Part shown: positions 42,803-51,250 of the stretch, one piece after another
Numbering within the stretch: position 1 is the stretch's first letter
Layout of the letters: each line of letters starts with the position of its first letter
DNA from: Thermoanaerobaculum sp964488355
GTDB lineage: Bacteria > Acidobacteriota > Thermoanaerobaculia > Thermoanaerobaculales > Thermoanaerobaculaceae
Direction of reading: 5' to 3'
Assembly: GCA_964488355.1 (NCBI GenBank)
Contig: CAZAUJ010000005.1
Location: 94,293 to 158,292, forward strand
DNA: 64,000 bases
Notes under the pieces: generated by a model
Databases searched by the model: none
The model's input: the letters and a program-made list of their open reading frames with translations, nothing else
Told to the model about the DNA's origin: nothing
Program-made: the position numbers and the translations under genes

Positions 42803-43591
42803 ATGAAGGACATGGACCCCATAGCACCGGTTGGCAGCAAAGAGCGGCAGCTTCTGGAGGCCATTCCTCGCGAGCGCTTTCCCCGCCACGTGGCCATCAT
42901 CATGGACGGCAACGGCCGCTGGGCGAGGCGGCGAGGCTTGCCAAGGGTAGAAGGCCACCGCGCAGGCATCGAGGCGGTGCGCTCTACCGTGGAGGCGGCG
43001 GCGCGGCTGGAAATCCCCGTGCTCACGCTTTATGCCTTCTCCACGGAAAACTGGCGCCGCCCGCGTTGGGAAGTGGTGACCCTCATGGAGCTGCTCAAGG
43101 AGTACCTTCAGCGGGAGCTGACCACCCTGCTCGAGCACAACATCCGCTTTCGAGCGGTGGGCAGGCTCTACGAGCTGGAACCGGAAATCCAACAGGGCTT
43201 GGCCCAGGCGATGCAGCTGACCGCCGGGAACACCGGGCTTTTTTTTCAAATCGCCCTCAATTATTCGGGGCGAGCGGAGCTGGTGGACACCGTACGTGAA
43301 GCGGTCCGCCAGGCCCGCGCAGGCAATTTGCAGCCCGAGGAGGTCGACGAGGCCTGGGTGGAGGCGCACCTGGCCACAGCTGGCACGCCGGATCCGGACC
43401 TGCTCATCCGCACCTCGGGGGAAATGCGCGTTTCCAACTTCCTTCTGTGGCAAATTGCCTACACCGAGCTGTACGTCACGCCAGTGCTGTGGCCTGATTT
43501 CCGCGCCCGCCACTTGATCGAGGCCCTCACGGACTACGCCAAGCGGGAGCGCCGCTTTGGTGGGGTTCCAGAGGAAGAAGAGGAGCGTTAG
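42803..43591 (+). CDS. uppS: Undecaprenyl diphosphate synthase
   Basis: UppS elongates FPP with IPP to the C55 carrier lipid for peptidoglycan. The 262 residues include HVAIIMDGNGRWA (catalytic Asp), GHRAGIEAVR, LTLYAFSTENWRRP and DLLIRTSGEMRVSNFLLWQIAYTELYV. The ATG at 42803 gives a slightly extended but reasonable N terminus (KDMDPIAPVGSKERQLLEAI). A TAGACT overlapping the truA stop, ten bases upstream, may give an internal promoter. Confidence 0.95.
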   Translation: MKDMDPIAPVGSKERQLLEAIPRERFPRHVAIIMDGNGRWARRRGLPRVEGHRAGIEAVRSTVEAAARLEIPVLTLYAFSTENWRRPRWEVVTLMELLKEYLQRELTTLLEHNIRFRAVGRLYELEPEIQQGLAQAMQLTAGNTGLFFQIALNYSGRAELVDTVREAVRQARAGNLQPEEVDEAWVEAHLATAGTPDPDLLIRTSGEMRVSNFLLWQIAYTELYVTPVLWPDFRARHLIEALTDYAKRERRFGGVPEEEEER

Positions 43592-44401
43592 GTGGGAGCC
43601 AGGGAGGCCACCGCGTTCCTTCTGCTGCCGCTGATCCTGGCGGGTATCGTCTGGTTGCCCGCATGGGTGTACCTGGGGGCGGTGGCGGTAGTGGCCCTGT
43701 TGGCGGCCTGGGAGCTCGTGGTGCTGTTGCAGGCCAAGGGGTTTCCGGTGATGTCCATACCCACCTTGGTGGCTACCGGCGCCGGGTTGATGGTGGCGTT
43801 CTCCGCTCAGCCATGGGCACTAACCGCGTTCCTGGCGGCAGCGCTTCTTGGCCTGCCCACCTGGTACCTGCTGCGCGGCGGTCCCATCTCCGGCGCGAGT
43901 GCTGCCATGGCTGGGTCCTTTTTTGTGGCGGCCTACTTCGTGCTCACCGCCGGCGCCATGGGGCTTTTGCGTCTGCTTTTGCCGGGAGATCTGGGGTGGA
44001 AGGCCGTGCTGTTGCACTGTTTGACGATTTGGGGCGGGGACTCGGGGGCTTACTACGTGGGCGTGCGTTGGGGCCGTCACCGGCTGGCCCCTCGGGTGAG
44101 CCCGAAGAAATCTTGGGAGGGCATCGTAGGCGGCACCGCCGTTACCTTTTTCGGCGTTTGGTTTTGCCGAACGGTTTTTTTTCCGGAGCTCCCCTGGGCG
44201 GTCGCCTGGTCGGAGGGGCTGCTTTTGGCCGTGTTGGCGCCGGTAGGGGACCTGGTGGAATCCCTGTTCAAGCGTGACGCGGGTGTAAAGGACTCCTCTG
44301 ACCTTATCCCAGGCCACGGAGGTTTCTTGGACCGCACCGACTCCCTCTTTTTTTCCGCACCCGCCACCCTCGCCCTTTTGGCCCTCGTTTGGTCGCCGTG
44401 A
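43592..44401 (+). CDS. cdsA: Phosphatidate cytidylyltransferase
   Basis: This integral membrane enzyme makes CDP-diacylglycerol for phospholipid synthesis. The 269 residues have seven or eight membrane segments, and the family signature is at the C terminus (KRDAGVKDSSDLIPGHGGFLDRTDSL). Further blocks are IWGGDSGAYYVGVRWGRHRLAPRVSPKKSWEG. The GTG directly follows the uppS stop (TAGGTG). The stop overlaps dxr by GTGA. Confidence 0.95.
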   Translation: MGAREATAFLLLPLILAGIVWLPAWVYLGAVAVVALLAAWELVVLLQAKGFPVMSIPTLVATGAGLMVAFSAQPWALTAFLAAALLGLPTWYLLRGGPISGASAAMAGSFFVAAYFVLTAGAMGLLRLLLPGDLGWKAVLLHCLTIWGGDSGAYYVGVRWGRHRLAPRVSPKKSWEGIVGGTAVTFFGVWFCRTVFFPELPWAVAWSEGLLLAVLAPVGDLVESLFKRDAGVKDSSDLIPGHGGFLDRTDSLFFSAPATLALLALVWSP

Positions 44402-45561
44402 AGCACCTGAGCATCCTCGGATCCACCGGGTCGATTGGTACCGCCACGCTGGACGTGGTGCGCCAGTTTGCTGACAAGGTGCAGGTCGTAGCCCTGGCCG
44501 CCGGCCACAACTGCGAGCTTTTACGCCAACAAGCTTTGGAGTTTCGGCCCCAGGTGGTGGCGGTGGCCGAGCCCCAGGCGTCGCGAGAGCTGGCCGCGTC
44601 GTTGCCGGGCGTGGAGGTGCTCGCGGGAGAAGAGGGGAGGCTGGCAGTGGCTACCCATCCCCTGGCCACCACGGTCGTGGCTGCCTTGGTGGGTGCCTTG
44701 GGTTTGCCCGCCACCTACGCGGCCGCCCGTGCGGGCAAGGAGCTGCTGTTAGCCAATAAGGAAACGCTGGTGGTAGCGGGAGAGCTGGTGATGCGGGCGG
44801 TGCGTGAGGCCGGCGGACGTGTGATTCCCGTGGATTCGGAGCACAACGGTCTGTTCCAGGCCCTGCAGGTGGGCCCGGCGGGCTCGGCCAGGCGCCTCAT
44901 CCTCACCGCTTCCGGCGGCCCTTTTCGTCTTACGCCCCTCGATCAGCTGAAACAGGTCACGCCCGAGCAAGCCTTGGCTCACCCCACCTGGCGCATGGGC
45001 AAGAAGATCTCGGTGGATTCCGCAACCATGATGAACAAGGGCCTGGAGATCATTGAAGCCCATCACCTGTTCGGCTTTCCATCGGAAGCCATTGACGTGG
45101 TGATTCACCCGGAAAGCCGCGTCCACGCTTTGGTGGAGTACAGCGACGGCACGCTGCTGGCACAGCTATCCGTCAACGACATGCGTTTTCCGCTCCTCTA
45201 TGCTCTGGCGTTTCCCGAGCGCTGGGCCACACCCTTTGGTAGGCTTAACCTGGTGGAGTTGGGCGCCTTGCACTTTCTTGCCCCCGATGAGGAGAAGTTT
45301 CCGTGCCTGCGCTTGGCTCGCCGTGCCTTGGAGGCTGGGGGGACTGCGCCGGCAGTGCTCAACGCGGCCAACGAGGTGGCGGTGGAGCTTTTCCTGGCCG
45401 GCCAGTTGCCTTTTGTCGCCATCCCCCAGCTGGTGGCCGCAGTGCTGGAGGAGGAGCTGGACAGGAGGCAGCCTGTGAAAAGCTTGGAGGAAGCGCTGGC
45501 GGCCGATCAATGGGGACGGGCGAAAGCGCTGGAGCTGGCAAGGCGTTTCGCTCGCCGGTGA
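44398..45561 (+). CDS. dxr: 1-deoxy-D-xylulose 5-phosphate reductoisomerase
   Basis: DXR is the committed step of the MEP isoprenoid pathway and supplies IPP for UppS, encoded two genes upstream. The 387 residues begin with the NADPH site LSILGSTGSIGTATLDVV. LLANKETLVVAGELV, PVDSEHNGLFQAL and ASGGPF are the substrate and metal motifs, and KISVDSATMMNKGLEIIEAHHLF is diagnostic. The GTG at 44398 overlaps the cdsA stop. Confidence 0.97.
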   Translation: MKHLSILGSTGSIGTATLDVVRQFADKVQVVALAAGHNCELLRQQALEFRPQVVAVAEPQASRELAASLPGVEVLAGEEGRLAVATHPLATTVVAALVGALGLPATYAAARAGKELLLANKETLVVAGELVMRAVREAGGRVIPVDSEHNGLFQALQVGPAGSARRLILTASGGPFRLTPLDQLKQVTPEQALAHPTWRMGKKISVDSATMMNKGLEIIEAHHLFGFPSEAIDVVIHPESRVHALVEYSDGTLLAQLSVNDMRFPLLYALAFPERWATPFGRLNLVELGALHFLAPDEEKFPCLRLARRALEAGGTAPAVLNAANEVAVELFLAGQLPFVAIPQLVAAVLEEELDRRQPVKSLEEALAADQWGRAKALELARRFARR

Positions 45562-45571
45562 AGGGGAGACG

Positions 45572-46894
45572 ATGCTGGTCAACATTCTGAGCTTGGTGGT
45601 GGTGCTGGGTGTCTTGGTGCTGCTGCACGAGGGAGGCCATTTTCTCGCCGCGCGCGCGGTCAAGGCGCCGGTGGCCATTTTCTCGGTTGGTTTCGGCAAG
45701 CGGCTTTTCGGCTTTCGCAAGGGCGAAACGGATTTCCGCTGGAGCTTGATACCCTTGGGCGGCTACGTACGTATTCTGGGGTTGGGACCCGACGAATCCG
45801 ATTTGGTCAAGCCCGGATACTCTGCCCCAGCCCTTTTACCCCGTTGGCAGCGGGCAGTAATTCTCCTGGCCGGGCCTTTGGCCAACACGGTAGGCGCGGT
45901 GATTTTCCTCACGGCTGCCTTCGTCGCGGGGGTCGAAGTGCCCGCCTGGCAGGAAGACAGACCGGTGGTGGGCTGGGTGGATCCCTCTTCGCCCGCCGCT
46001 GCAGCGGGCCTGCAGGCCGGTGACGAGGTGGTGAGCGTAGATGGCAAGCCCATAAAACGCTGGCGGGACTTGCAAATGGCCACCATTTCCTCGCCGGGTA
46101 AGCACCTCAGGCTCACGCTGCGCCGGCAGGACCAGACCTTTGCCGTGGAACTCACGCCCAAGGATGTAAGCGCTTACGGCTTGGGCTGGGCGGGCCTGAT
46201 GCCCCCTATTCCCGCACAGGTCCAGCGGGTACTGCCAGGTTCACCGGCAGAGGCCGCCGGCCTTCGACCGGGGGACCTGATCACAGCGGTAGACGGACAG
46301 CCGGTGAGAAGCTTTTTCGACTTGGCGCGGCTGGTAGGTCCGAAGGCGGAAAAAGTGATCACGCTCACGGTGCTACGGGAGGGCCAGGAGCTTTCGCTTC
46401 GCGCCACCCCCAGGAAGGAGGGAGGGGAGGGCAAGCTGGGGATTCCCTTGCCCAGCGTGCGCGTGGTGCGGAAGCTGCCGGTGGTGGCGGCCACCAGCGA
46501 GGCGGCACGCGAATGCGCTCGCATGACGGCGGAAACCCTTTGGGTACTTTCCCGCATGGTGCGAGGCAAAGCCTCCCTGCGACAAATGTCTGGACCTATC
46601 GACATTGCGCGTTTCTCTGGCGAGGCGGCGCGCGAGGGCTTTGTGCCGTTCCTTTGGCTTCTGGGCGTGATTTCCCTGCAGCTGGCCATCTTTAACCTGT
46701 TGCCCATCCCGGTGCTGGACGGTGGGCATCTGGCGGTGGTTGCGGTGGAGGGTGTGCGCCGGCGGGATTTTTCCTGGAAAACCAAGGAGCGCATCCTGAA
46801 CGTGGGCTTTTGGCTGATCATGCTCCTGGTGGTGTTTGTCTTGGCCAACGATTTGCTGAAAAACCTTCCCGGGCCGTGGACCCGCCGCCCGTGA
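45572..46894 (+). CDS. rseP: RseP-type site-2 intramembrane metalloprotease
   Basis: RseP cleaves membrane-anchored anti-sigma factors and signal peptides inside the membrane. The zinc site is HEGGH at residues 19-23 in the first membrane helix, with the second motif NLLPIPVLDGGH near the C terminus. Two PDZ domains (about 125-195 and 205-275) lie between, with GLQAGDEVVSVDG and GLRPGDLITAVDG. Length is 440 residues. GGGGAGA precedes the ATG. Confidence 0.94.
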   Translation: MLVNILSLVVVLGVLVLLHEGGHFLAARAVKAPVAIFSVGFGKRLFGFRKGETDFRWSLIPLGGYVRILGLGPDESDLVKPGYSAPALLPRWQRAVILLAGPLANTVGAVIFLTAAFVAGVEVPAWQEDRPVVGWVDPSSPAAAAGLQAGDEVVSVDGKPIKRWRDLQMATISSPGKHLRLTLRRQDQTFAVELTPKDVSAYGLGWAGLMPPIPAQVQRVLPGSPAEAAGLRPGDLITAVDGQPVRSFFDLARLVGPKAEKVITLTVLREGQELSLRATPRKEGGEGKLGIPLPSVRVVRKLPVVAATSEAARECARMTAETLWVLSRMVRGKASLRQMSGPIDIARFSGEAAREGFVPFLWLLGVISLQLAIFNLLPIPVLDGGHLAVVAVEGVRRRDFSWKTKERILNVGFWLIMLLVVFVLANDLLKNLPGPWTRRP

Positions 46895-46943
46895 GGGCTT
46901 ATCCCGGCGAGGATCTGGGTGTCCAGAAAGCGAAAGCCTGTGC

Positions 46944-46949
46944 TACATT
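46944..46949 (+). promoter_or_regulatory. -10 element of the PASTA protein gene
   Basis: TACATT is followed by eight bases and the ATG at 46958, predicting a leaderless start inside the operon. Confidence 0.4.
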
Positions 46950-46957
46950 CTCGCGGC

Positions 46958-47671
46958 ATGAAAGCGGGCAGGCTTCTGGCGGCCTTGGCCCTTCTCACTG
47001 GGCTGGTGCTGGGAAGTGCGGTGGCGGTGTGGATGGTGCTGTTGGTTTCCCTCCGGTCCTCGTCGGTGAGGGTCCCAGCGGTGGTAGGGCAACCACCGGA
47101 GGTGGCGGCCCGGCAGCTGCAAGGTGCCGGCTTGGTTCCGCGGGTCCAGCCGCCGGTGCCCGATGCCACTCAGCCTGCAGGCTTGGTGGCCAAGCAGCGA
47201 CCGGTGGCAGGTTTTGAGCTCAAGCGCGGCTCGCCGGTTTTTCTCTACCCGTCCTTGGGGAAGGGAGGCACGCCGGTTCCCGACGTGCGCGGTTTCCCGC
47301 CTGCCATGGCTGTGGCGCAGCTGGAGGGTGCCGGGCTGGTGGAAGGAGCGCGCGCGGAGGTGTGGGGCGAGGCCGATGCCGTGCAGGTGCTGGCGCAGTC
47401 GCCACCACCTGGTTCCCTGGCCGCGCCGGGAAGTCTAGTCACGCTCTTGATCAACCGTGGGAGGGAGGATACCCACGTGGTCATGCCAGACTTGGTAGGG
47501 CAGAGCCTCGAGGAAGCAAAGAGCCTGCTGGCCGTCTGGGGGGTTCGCCTCCACCGCGTAGAGGAGGTGACCTACGCCGGCTTGCCGCCAGACACGGTGG
47601 TGAGGCAAAGCCCAGAAGCTGGGGGACCGGTAGCTTTGGGAGGAGGGGTAATCCTGTGGGCCAGCCGGTAA
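46958..47671 (+). CDS. Membrane-anchored PASTA-domain protein without kinase
   Basis: This 237-residue protein has one N-terminal membrane segment (LLAALALLTGLVLGSAVAVWMVLLV) and three PASTA repeats outside the membrane. These begin near VRVPAVVGQPPEVAARQL, TPVPDVRGFPPAMAVAQL and HVVMPDLVGQSLEEAKSLL. PASTA domains bind peptidoglycan fragments in Ser/Thr kinases and PBPs; here they stand alone. The kinase at the right edge of the window, as far as it is visible, lacks PASTA repeats. The stop overlaps the rpe start by 16 bases. Confidence 0.88.
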   Translation: MKAGRLLAALALLTGLVLGSAVAVWMVLLVSLRSSSVRVPAVVGQPPEVAARQLQGAGLVPRVQPPVPDATQPAGLVAKQRPVAGFELKRGSPVFLYPSLGKGGTPVPDVRGFPPAMAVAQLEGAGLVEGARAEVWGEADAVQVLAQSPPPGSLAAPGSLVTLLINRGREDTHVVMPDLVGQSLEEAKSLLAVWGVRLHRVEEVTYAGLPPDTVVRQSPEAGGPVALGGGVILWASR

Positions 47672-48324
47672 GAGGCATACGGGTTGCCCCATCCATCCTG
47701 GCCGCGGACCTGTCGCGTCTGCGCGAGGAGGTGGAGGATGTCGTAGCCAGCGGGGCTGACCTGCTCCATGTGGACGTGATGGATGGGGTTTTCGTTCCTA
47801 ACCTGACTTTCGGCCCACCGGTGTGCGCTGCGCTGGCGCGGATCAGTGCGGCGCCGTTGGATGTTCACCTGATGGTGGCCCACCCGGAGTCGCTGGTGGA
47901 AGCCTTTGCCGCCGCCGGCGCCCAGCGCCTGGCCGTGCACGTGGAAGCACGTGTGGGCTTGCACCGGCTGCTCTCCCGCATTCGTGGGCTGGGGCTCCAG
48001 CCGGGAGTGGCTTTAAACCCGCTTACCCCTTTGGCCAGCCTGGACGAGCTTTGGCCGTTTGTGGATTTCGTGGTGCTTATGAGTGTGGAGCCGGGTTTTA
48101 GCGGTCAGGCCTTCATTCCCCAAAGCCTTGACAAGCTGGAGCGGCTTTCAGCCCTCCGGCAACAGCGGAGGCCGGAAGTGGAGATTGTGGTGGACGGGGG
48201 CGTGACCGCAGCCAACGCCGCTGCGCTCCGATCGCGGGGCGCGGACGTGCTGGTGGCGGGCACCGCAGTTTTCGCCAGCACCGACCGGCGCACAGCCATT
48301 GCCGCTCTCAAAGGAGGCAGCTAA
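47656..48324 (+). CDS. rpe: Ribulose-phosphate 3-epimerase
   Basis: Rpe interconverts ribulose 5-phosphate and xylulose 5-phosphate. The 222-residue TIM barrel has APSILAADLSRL at the start, LHVDVMDGVFVPNLTFG with metal-binding His and Asp, HLMVAHPE, VLMSVEPGFSGQAFIP and VDGGVTAANA. I chose the GTG at 47656 because AGGAGGGG lies eight bases upstream; it overlaps the PASTA gene end. The bamD ATG directly follows its stop. Confidence 0.94.
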   Translation: MGQPVRGIRVAPSILAADLSRLREEVEDVVASGADLLHVDVMDGVFVPNLTFGPPVCAALARISAAPLDVHLMVAHPESLVEAFAAAGAQRLAVHVEARVGLHRLLSRIRGLGLQPGVALNPLTPLASLDELWPFVDFVVLMSVEPGFSGQAFIPQSLDKLERLSALRQQRRPEVEIVVDGGVTAANAAALRSRGADVLVAGTAVFASTDRRTAIAALKGGS

Positions 48325-49026
48325 ATGCGAAGGTTCCTGTGCCTTTTGGCCTGTTCCGCCTTTCTCGGCAGCTGCGCCTCCACCAAGCAAAAGGAAGACC
48401 GCTTTCTCGCCGAAGTCAGCCAGATGCGCAAGGAAGAAATTCTGGCCAAAGGCGACAGCTTGGCCGAAAAGAAAAAGTTTCAAGAGGCGCGCAAGTACTA
48501 CGCCTTTCTCGCCGATAGCTTCCCCAACGATCCTCTCGGCCGGCAGGCAGCCCTGAAAATCGCCGATACTTTCTTTGCCAGCAAAGACCCCGAATCGCAG
48601 GCCGAGGCACAGGTGCGGTACAAGGACTTCGCCACCCGCTTTCCCAACGACCCGCACCGGGCTTACGCCCTGCTGATGCTCGGGCGTACCTATTGGCAGC
48701 AGGCTAAGGGCCCCCAACGAGACCTGACTCCTGTTAAAGAAGCGGCACAAAATTTCCAGCACGTGATTGAGCTCTTTCCCCAGAGCCCGGAAGCGAGCCA
48801 AGCCAGGGAGCTCTTGGGAGCCTGCCGGGAGGTGCTGGCGACGCACGAACTGATGGTGGCCGACTACTACGCTCGGGTAGGGGCGAAGGAGGGAGCGCTC
48901 AATCGCTTGCGCTTCCTTAGGCAAAATTACCCCGAGACCGATGCGGCCAAGCGCGCGCAGGATTTGCTGGCCGCGCTGGAAGGAAAAACGGGGAATATGG
49001 TGCGCGAGCTCACCGACAGCCCTTGA
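48325..49026 (+). CDS. bamD: Outer-membrane assembly lipoprotein BamD
   Basis: BamD is the TPR lipoprotein partner of BamA in outer-membrane protein insertion. The 233-residue protein has a lipobox (FLGSC) after MRRFLCLLACSA and TPR repeats with the BamD-type phrases KKFQEARKYYAFLADSFPNDP, YKDFATRFPNDPHRAYALLMLG and ALNRLRFLRQNYPET. This shows the organism has an outer membrane. GGAGG precedes the ATG. Confidence 0.85.
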   Translation: MRRFLCLLACSAFLGSCASTKQKEDRFLAEVSQMRKEEILAKGDSLAEKKKFQEARKYYAFLADSFPNDPLGRQAALKIADTFFASKDPESQAEAQVRYKDFATRFPNDPHRAYALLMLGRTYWQQAKGPQRDLTPVKEAAQNFQHVIELFPQSPEASQARELLGACREVLATHELMVADYYARVGAKEGALNRLRFLRQNYPETDAAKRAQDLLAALEGKTGNMVRELTDSP

Positions 49027-49098
49027 CGCCCACAACAGAACACGGTAGCCTTTGCTTGGAGTCACAGGCCAATGAGCACGAGGAAGGAGAGGCAAGCA

Positions 49099-50238
49099 AT
49101 GGGTCGCGCAACCGCATGGGCCTTGGCGTTTTTTCTCACATTTGCTTCCCTTTCAGCGCAGCAGCACAGCGGGCCACCGCCCAAGCCTCTGCACAAAGTG
49201 GGTGACCACTGGACGCCTTACGACCCACCCGCGCAGCTGCCGGCTGACAGCCAGGTTTACCTCATCCAGCCAGGCGACACCTTGTGGGCTTTGGCGCAGA
49301 AGTTCTTGGGCAACCCCTACCTCTGGCCGCAACTGTGGGAGCAAAACCAGTACATCCGTGATGCCCACTGGATTTACCCGGGCGACCCACTGGTTATTGG
49401 CGTAAAGGCAGCTACCGCTCCGGCCGCGGAGGCGGCAGCACCCGAGGTGCCGCCTGCCGGCGTACCGACGGCCGAGGCCGCTCCGGCAGAGGCGGGGGGT
49501 GCGCCGACCGAGTTGCCAGCTCCCGGCGAAGGGGCAGCCGAGGGCGCTGAGCTGGCACCCATCGGTACCGAGGATGACATTTACTGCTTTTCTTACCTGG
49601 ATGCGGACGGGACACCGCTGCCTTTGGAAATCGCGTCGGCAGAGCGAATGGGCTTCCAGGCCACGTTCAGCACTGGCGACATCGTGTTTCTCAATGGTGG
49701 CGAGGCAGAAGGCGTCAAGGCCGGTGATGAGTTCTTCATCGTTTCGCCGGGCCGGGTGTTGCGACACCCGGCCACACGGGCCAAACTGGGCACCATCGCG
49801 CGTTACCTTGGTCACTTGCGGGTGATTTGCACTCAGGAGCACTCGGCCACGGCGGAAATTCTCGCTGCCTGCGACGCTGTTCCCCTGGGCGCAAAGCTCA
49901 AGCCCTTTGAGCCTATTCCCATTCCCATGGCCCCGCGAACAGCCGCCGCTACCCGATGCGAGGCCCCCTCGGGCAAGGCGCGCGGGTTTATTGTCTACGC
50001 TAAGGATGAGGTGGTGTCGCTCGGGCAGGACCATCTGGTGTTGGTGGATCTGGGGGAAGCCGACGATGTGGTGCCCGGGACGTTCCTGACCGTCTACCGT
50101 GACAACCCCGTCCCAGGGCTTCCCCGCATTGTGCTCGGGCAGGGTGCGGCTTTGACCACGGGCACGCACTGGGCAACGGTGAAGCTTTTGGTAACCGATG
50201 GGCCAGTGCACGTTGGGGATAAGGTGGAAGTGCAATGA
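49099..50238 (+). CDS. Exported LysM-domain protein
   Basis: This 379-residue protein has a signal peptide (TAWALAFFLTFASLSAQ) and one LysM domain (about residues 50-100: YLIQPGDTLWALAQKFLGNPYLWPQLWEQN). A Pro/Ala/Glu-rich linker (about 105-155) leads to a beta-rich C-terminal half without a family I can name. LysM binds peptidoglycan. I chose the ATG at 49099 because GGAGAGG precedes it; the upstream ATG at 49072 lacks such a site. Its stop overlaps the Fis-like gene (ATGA). Confidence 0.82.
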   Translation: MGRATAWALAFFLTFASLSAQQHSGPPPKPLHKVGDHWTPYDPPAQLPADSQVYLIQPGDTLWALAQKFLGNPYLWPQLWEQNQYIRDAHWIYPGDPLVIGVKAATAPAAEAAAPEVPPAGVPTAEAAPAEAGGAPTELPAPGEGAAEGAELAPIGTEDDIYCFSYLDADGTPLPLEIASAERMGFQATFSTGDIVFLNGGEAEGVKAGDEFFIVSPGRVLRHPATRAKLGTIARYLGHLRVICTQEHSATAEILAACDAVPLGAKLKPFEPIPIPMAPRTAAATRCEAPSGKARGFIVYAKDEVVSLGQDHLVLVDLGEADDVVPGTFLTVYRDNPVPGLPRIVLGQGAALTTGTHWATVKLLVTDGPVHVGDKVEVQ

Positions 50239-50489
50239 ACCCAACGGCCCCGCGAACGCCACCCACCTTGGCGGAAATGGCTCAGGCGATGGAGGTGGTG
50301 CTTCAGGGCATGCTCGCCCGTTCCCTGAGCTTGGCAGAGGCGGCTCGCACCTTCGAGACCCTTTACGTGGAAGCGGCCGTGGAGCGTTTCGGCGGCAGCA
50401 TTCAGCAGGCAGCCGCCGCCCTAAACATTCATCGAAACACCTTGCGAGCCAAGCTGCGAAGGAAAACAGGGAGGCAAGCGGCGGCGTGA
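50235..50489 (+). CDS. Fis-type helix-turn-helix protein
   Basis: This 84-residue protein has a C-terminal HTH_8 (Fis) domain: VERFGGSIQQAAAALNIHRNTLRAKLRRKTG. The same domain ends NtrC-family activators; here it stands alone with a short helical N-terminal region. It may be a nucleoid-associated or local regulator. It is translationally coupled on both sides by ATGA and GTGA overlaps. Confidence 0.85.
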   Translation: MNPTAPRTPPTLAEMAQAMEVVLQGMLARSLSLAEAARTFETLYVEAAVERFGGSIQQAAAALNIHRNTLRAKLRRKTGRQAAA

Positions 50490-51061
50490 GCCGCCCAGTC
50501 TGGTCGGCCGTGAGCCTGAGCTACCTGGCCGCATTAGGCGCTGCGGCTATGGTGTTGCTGTGGCGGTGGGCGCCATTGGCTTGGCAGCCGGGGCCCCTGG
50601 TCTCGGCCGAGGAACCGTGGAGGGAGGAGGTTCGGGCAGTTTCTGGAGGACCAGTGCCGGCAACGGTCCGTGAGCACGCTCTGGCGGCTGGCTTGGACCC
50701 CTACCTGGTAGCAGCCATCATCGAAGTGGAATCAGGTTTTCGGCCGGAGGCGCGCTCGGAAAAAGGCGCGGTAGGCATGATGCAGGTTTTGCCAGGAACC
50801 GCCAAGATGGTCGGCATCGCCGAACATGAGAATCCCAGGGAAAACATAAGAGCTGGCTGTCAGTATCTGCGCTGGCTGTTTGACGAGTTCGGCAGCGACG
50901 TGGAGCTCGTGTTGGCCGCCTACAACGCTGGTCCTGGTGCCGTTTTCCGATACGGGGGCGTGCCCCCCTTTCGCGAAACCCAAAACTTTGTGCTGCGGGT
51001 TAAGGAGGCGTACCGCCGGCTTTCCGGCCTAGACTTGCAGGCGGTCACGCCTCTTTTTTAG
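50486..51061 (+). CDS. Lytic transglycosylase (SLT domain)
   Basis: This 191-residue membrane-anchored muramidase-like enzyme cleaves peptidoglycan to anhydromuropeptides. An N-terminal membrane segment (LSYLAALGAAAMVLLWRW) is followed by the SLT domain. The catalytic Glu is in IIEVESGFRPEARSEKGAVGMMQVLP, with YNAGPGAV downstream. GTG at 50486 overlaps the Fis-like gene stop. The 3' end overlaps the convergent tatA gene by 17 bases. Confidence 0.92.
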   Translation: MSRPVWSAVSLSYLAALGAAAMVLLWRWAPLAWQPGPLVSAEEPWREEVRAVSGGPVPATVREHALAAGLDPYLVAAIIEVESGFRPEARSEKGAVGMMQVLPGTAKMVGIAEHENPRENIRAGCQYLRWLFDEFGSDVELVLAAYNAGPGAVFRYGGVPPFRETQNFVLRVKEAYRRLSGLDLQAVTPLF

Positions 51062-51227
51062 GCTCGGTGGTTTCTTCCTTTTTCTCCTCGCCGCGCAGGG
51101 CGCTGCGGAAGTTCTTGATGCCCTCGCCGAGTCCCCGTCCCAATTGGGGCAGCTTCCCCGCACCGAAAATGATAATGACAATGAGCAAGATGAGCAGCAG
51201 CTCAGGCACGCCAATCGACCCAAACAT
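51045..51227 (-). CDS. tatA: Twin-arginine translocase subunit TatA/E
   Basis: This 60-residue protein has one membrane helix (PELLLILLIVIIIFGAGKLPQLGRGLGEGIKNFR), the FGAGKLP hinge and an amphipathic helix, then a charged tail. It is typical TatA/E. No tatC is in the window. At least one protein here (the Ntn asparaginase) has a twin-arginine signal. The 3' end overlaps the lytic transglycosylase gene on the opposite strand. Confidence 0.95.
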   Translation of the reverse strand: MFGSIGVPELLLILLIVIIIFGAGKLPQLGRGLGEGIKNFRSALRGEEKKEETTEPKKEA

Positions 51228-51244
51228 AGGCCCTCCGGAGCTGC

Positions 51245-51250
51245 ATTATA
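51245..51250 (-). promoter_or_regulatory. Perfect -10 element of tatA
   Basis: Minus-strand TATAAT lies 17 bases before the tatA ATG and overlaps the last codons and stop of the AmgK-like gene. GGAGGG (minus strand) sits between. No clear -35. Confidence 0.5.
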
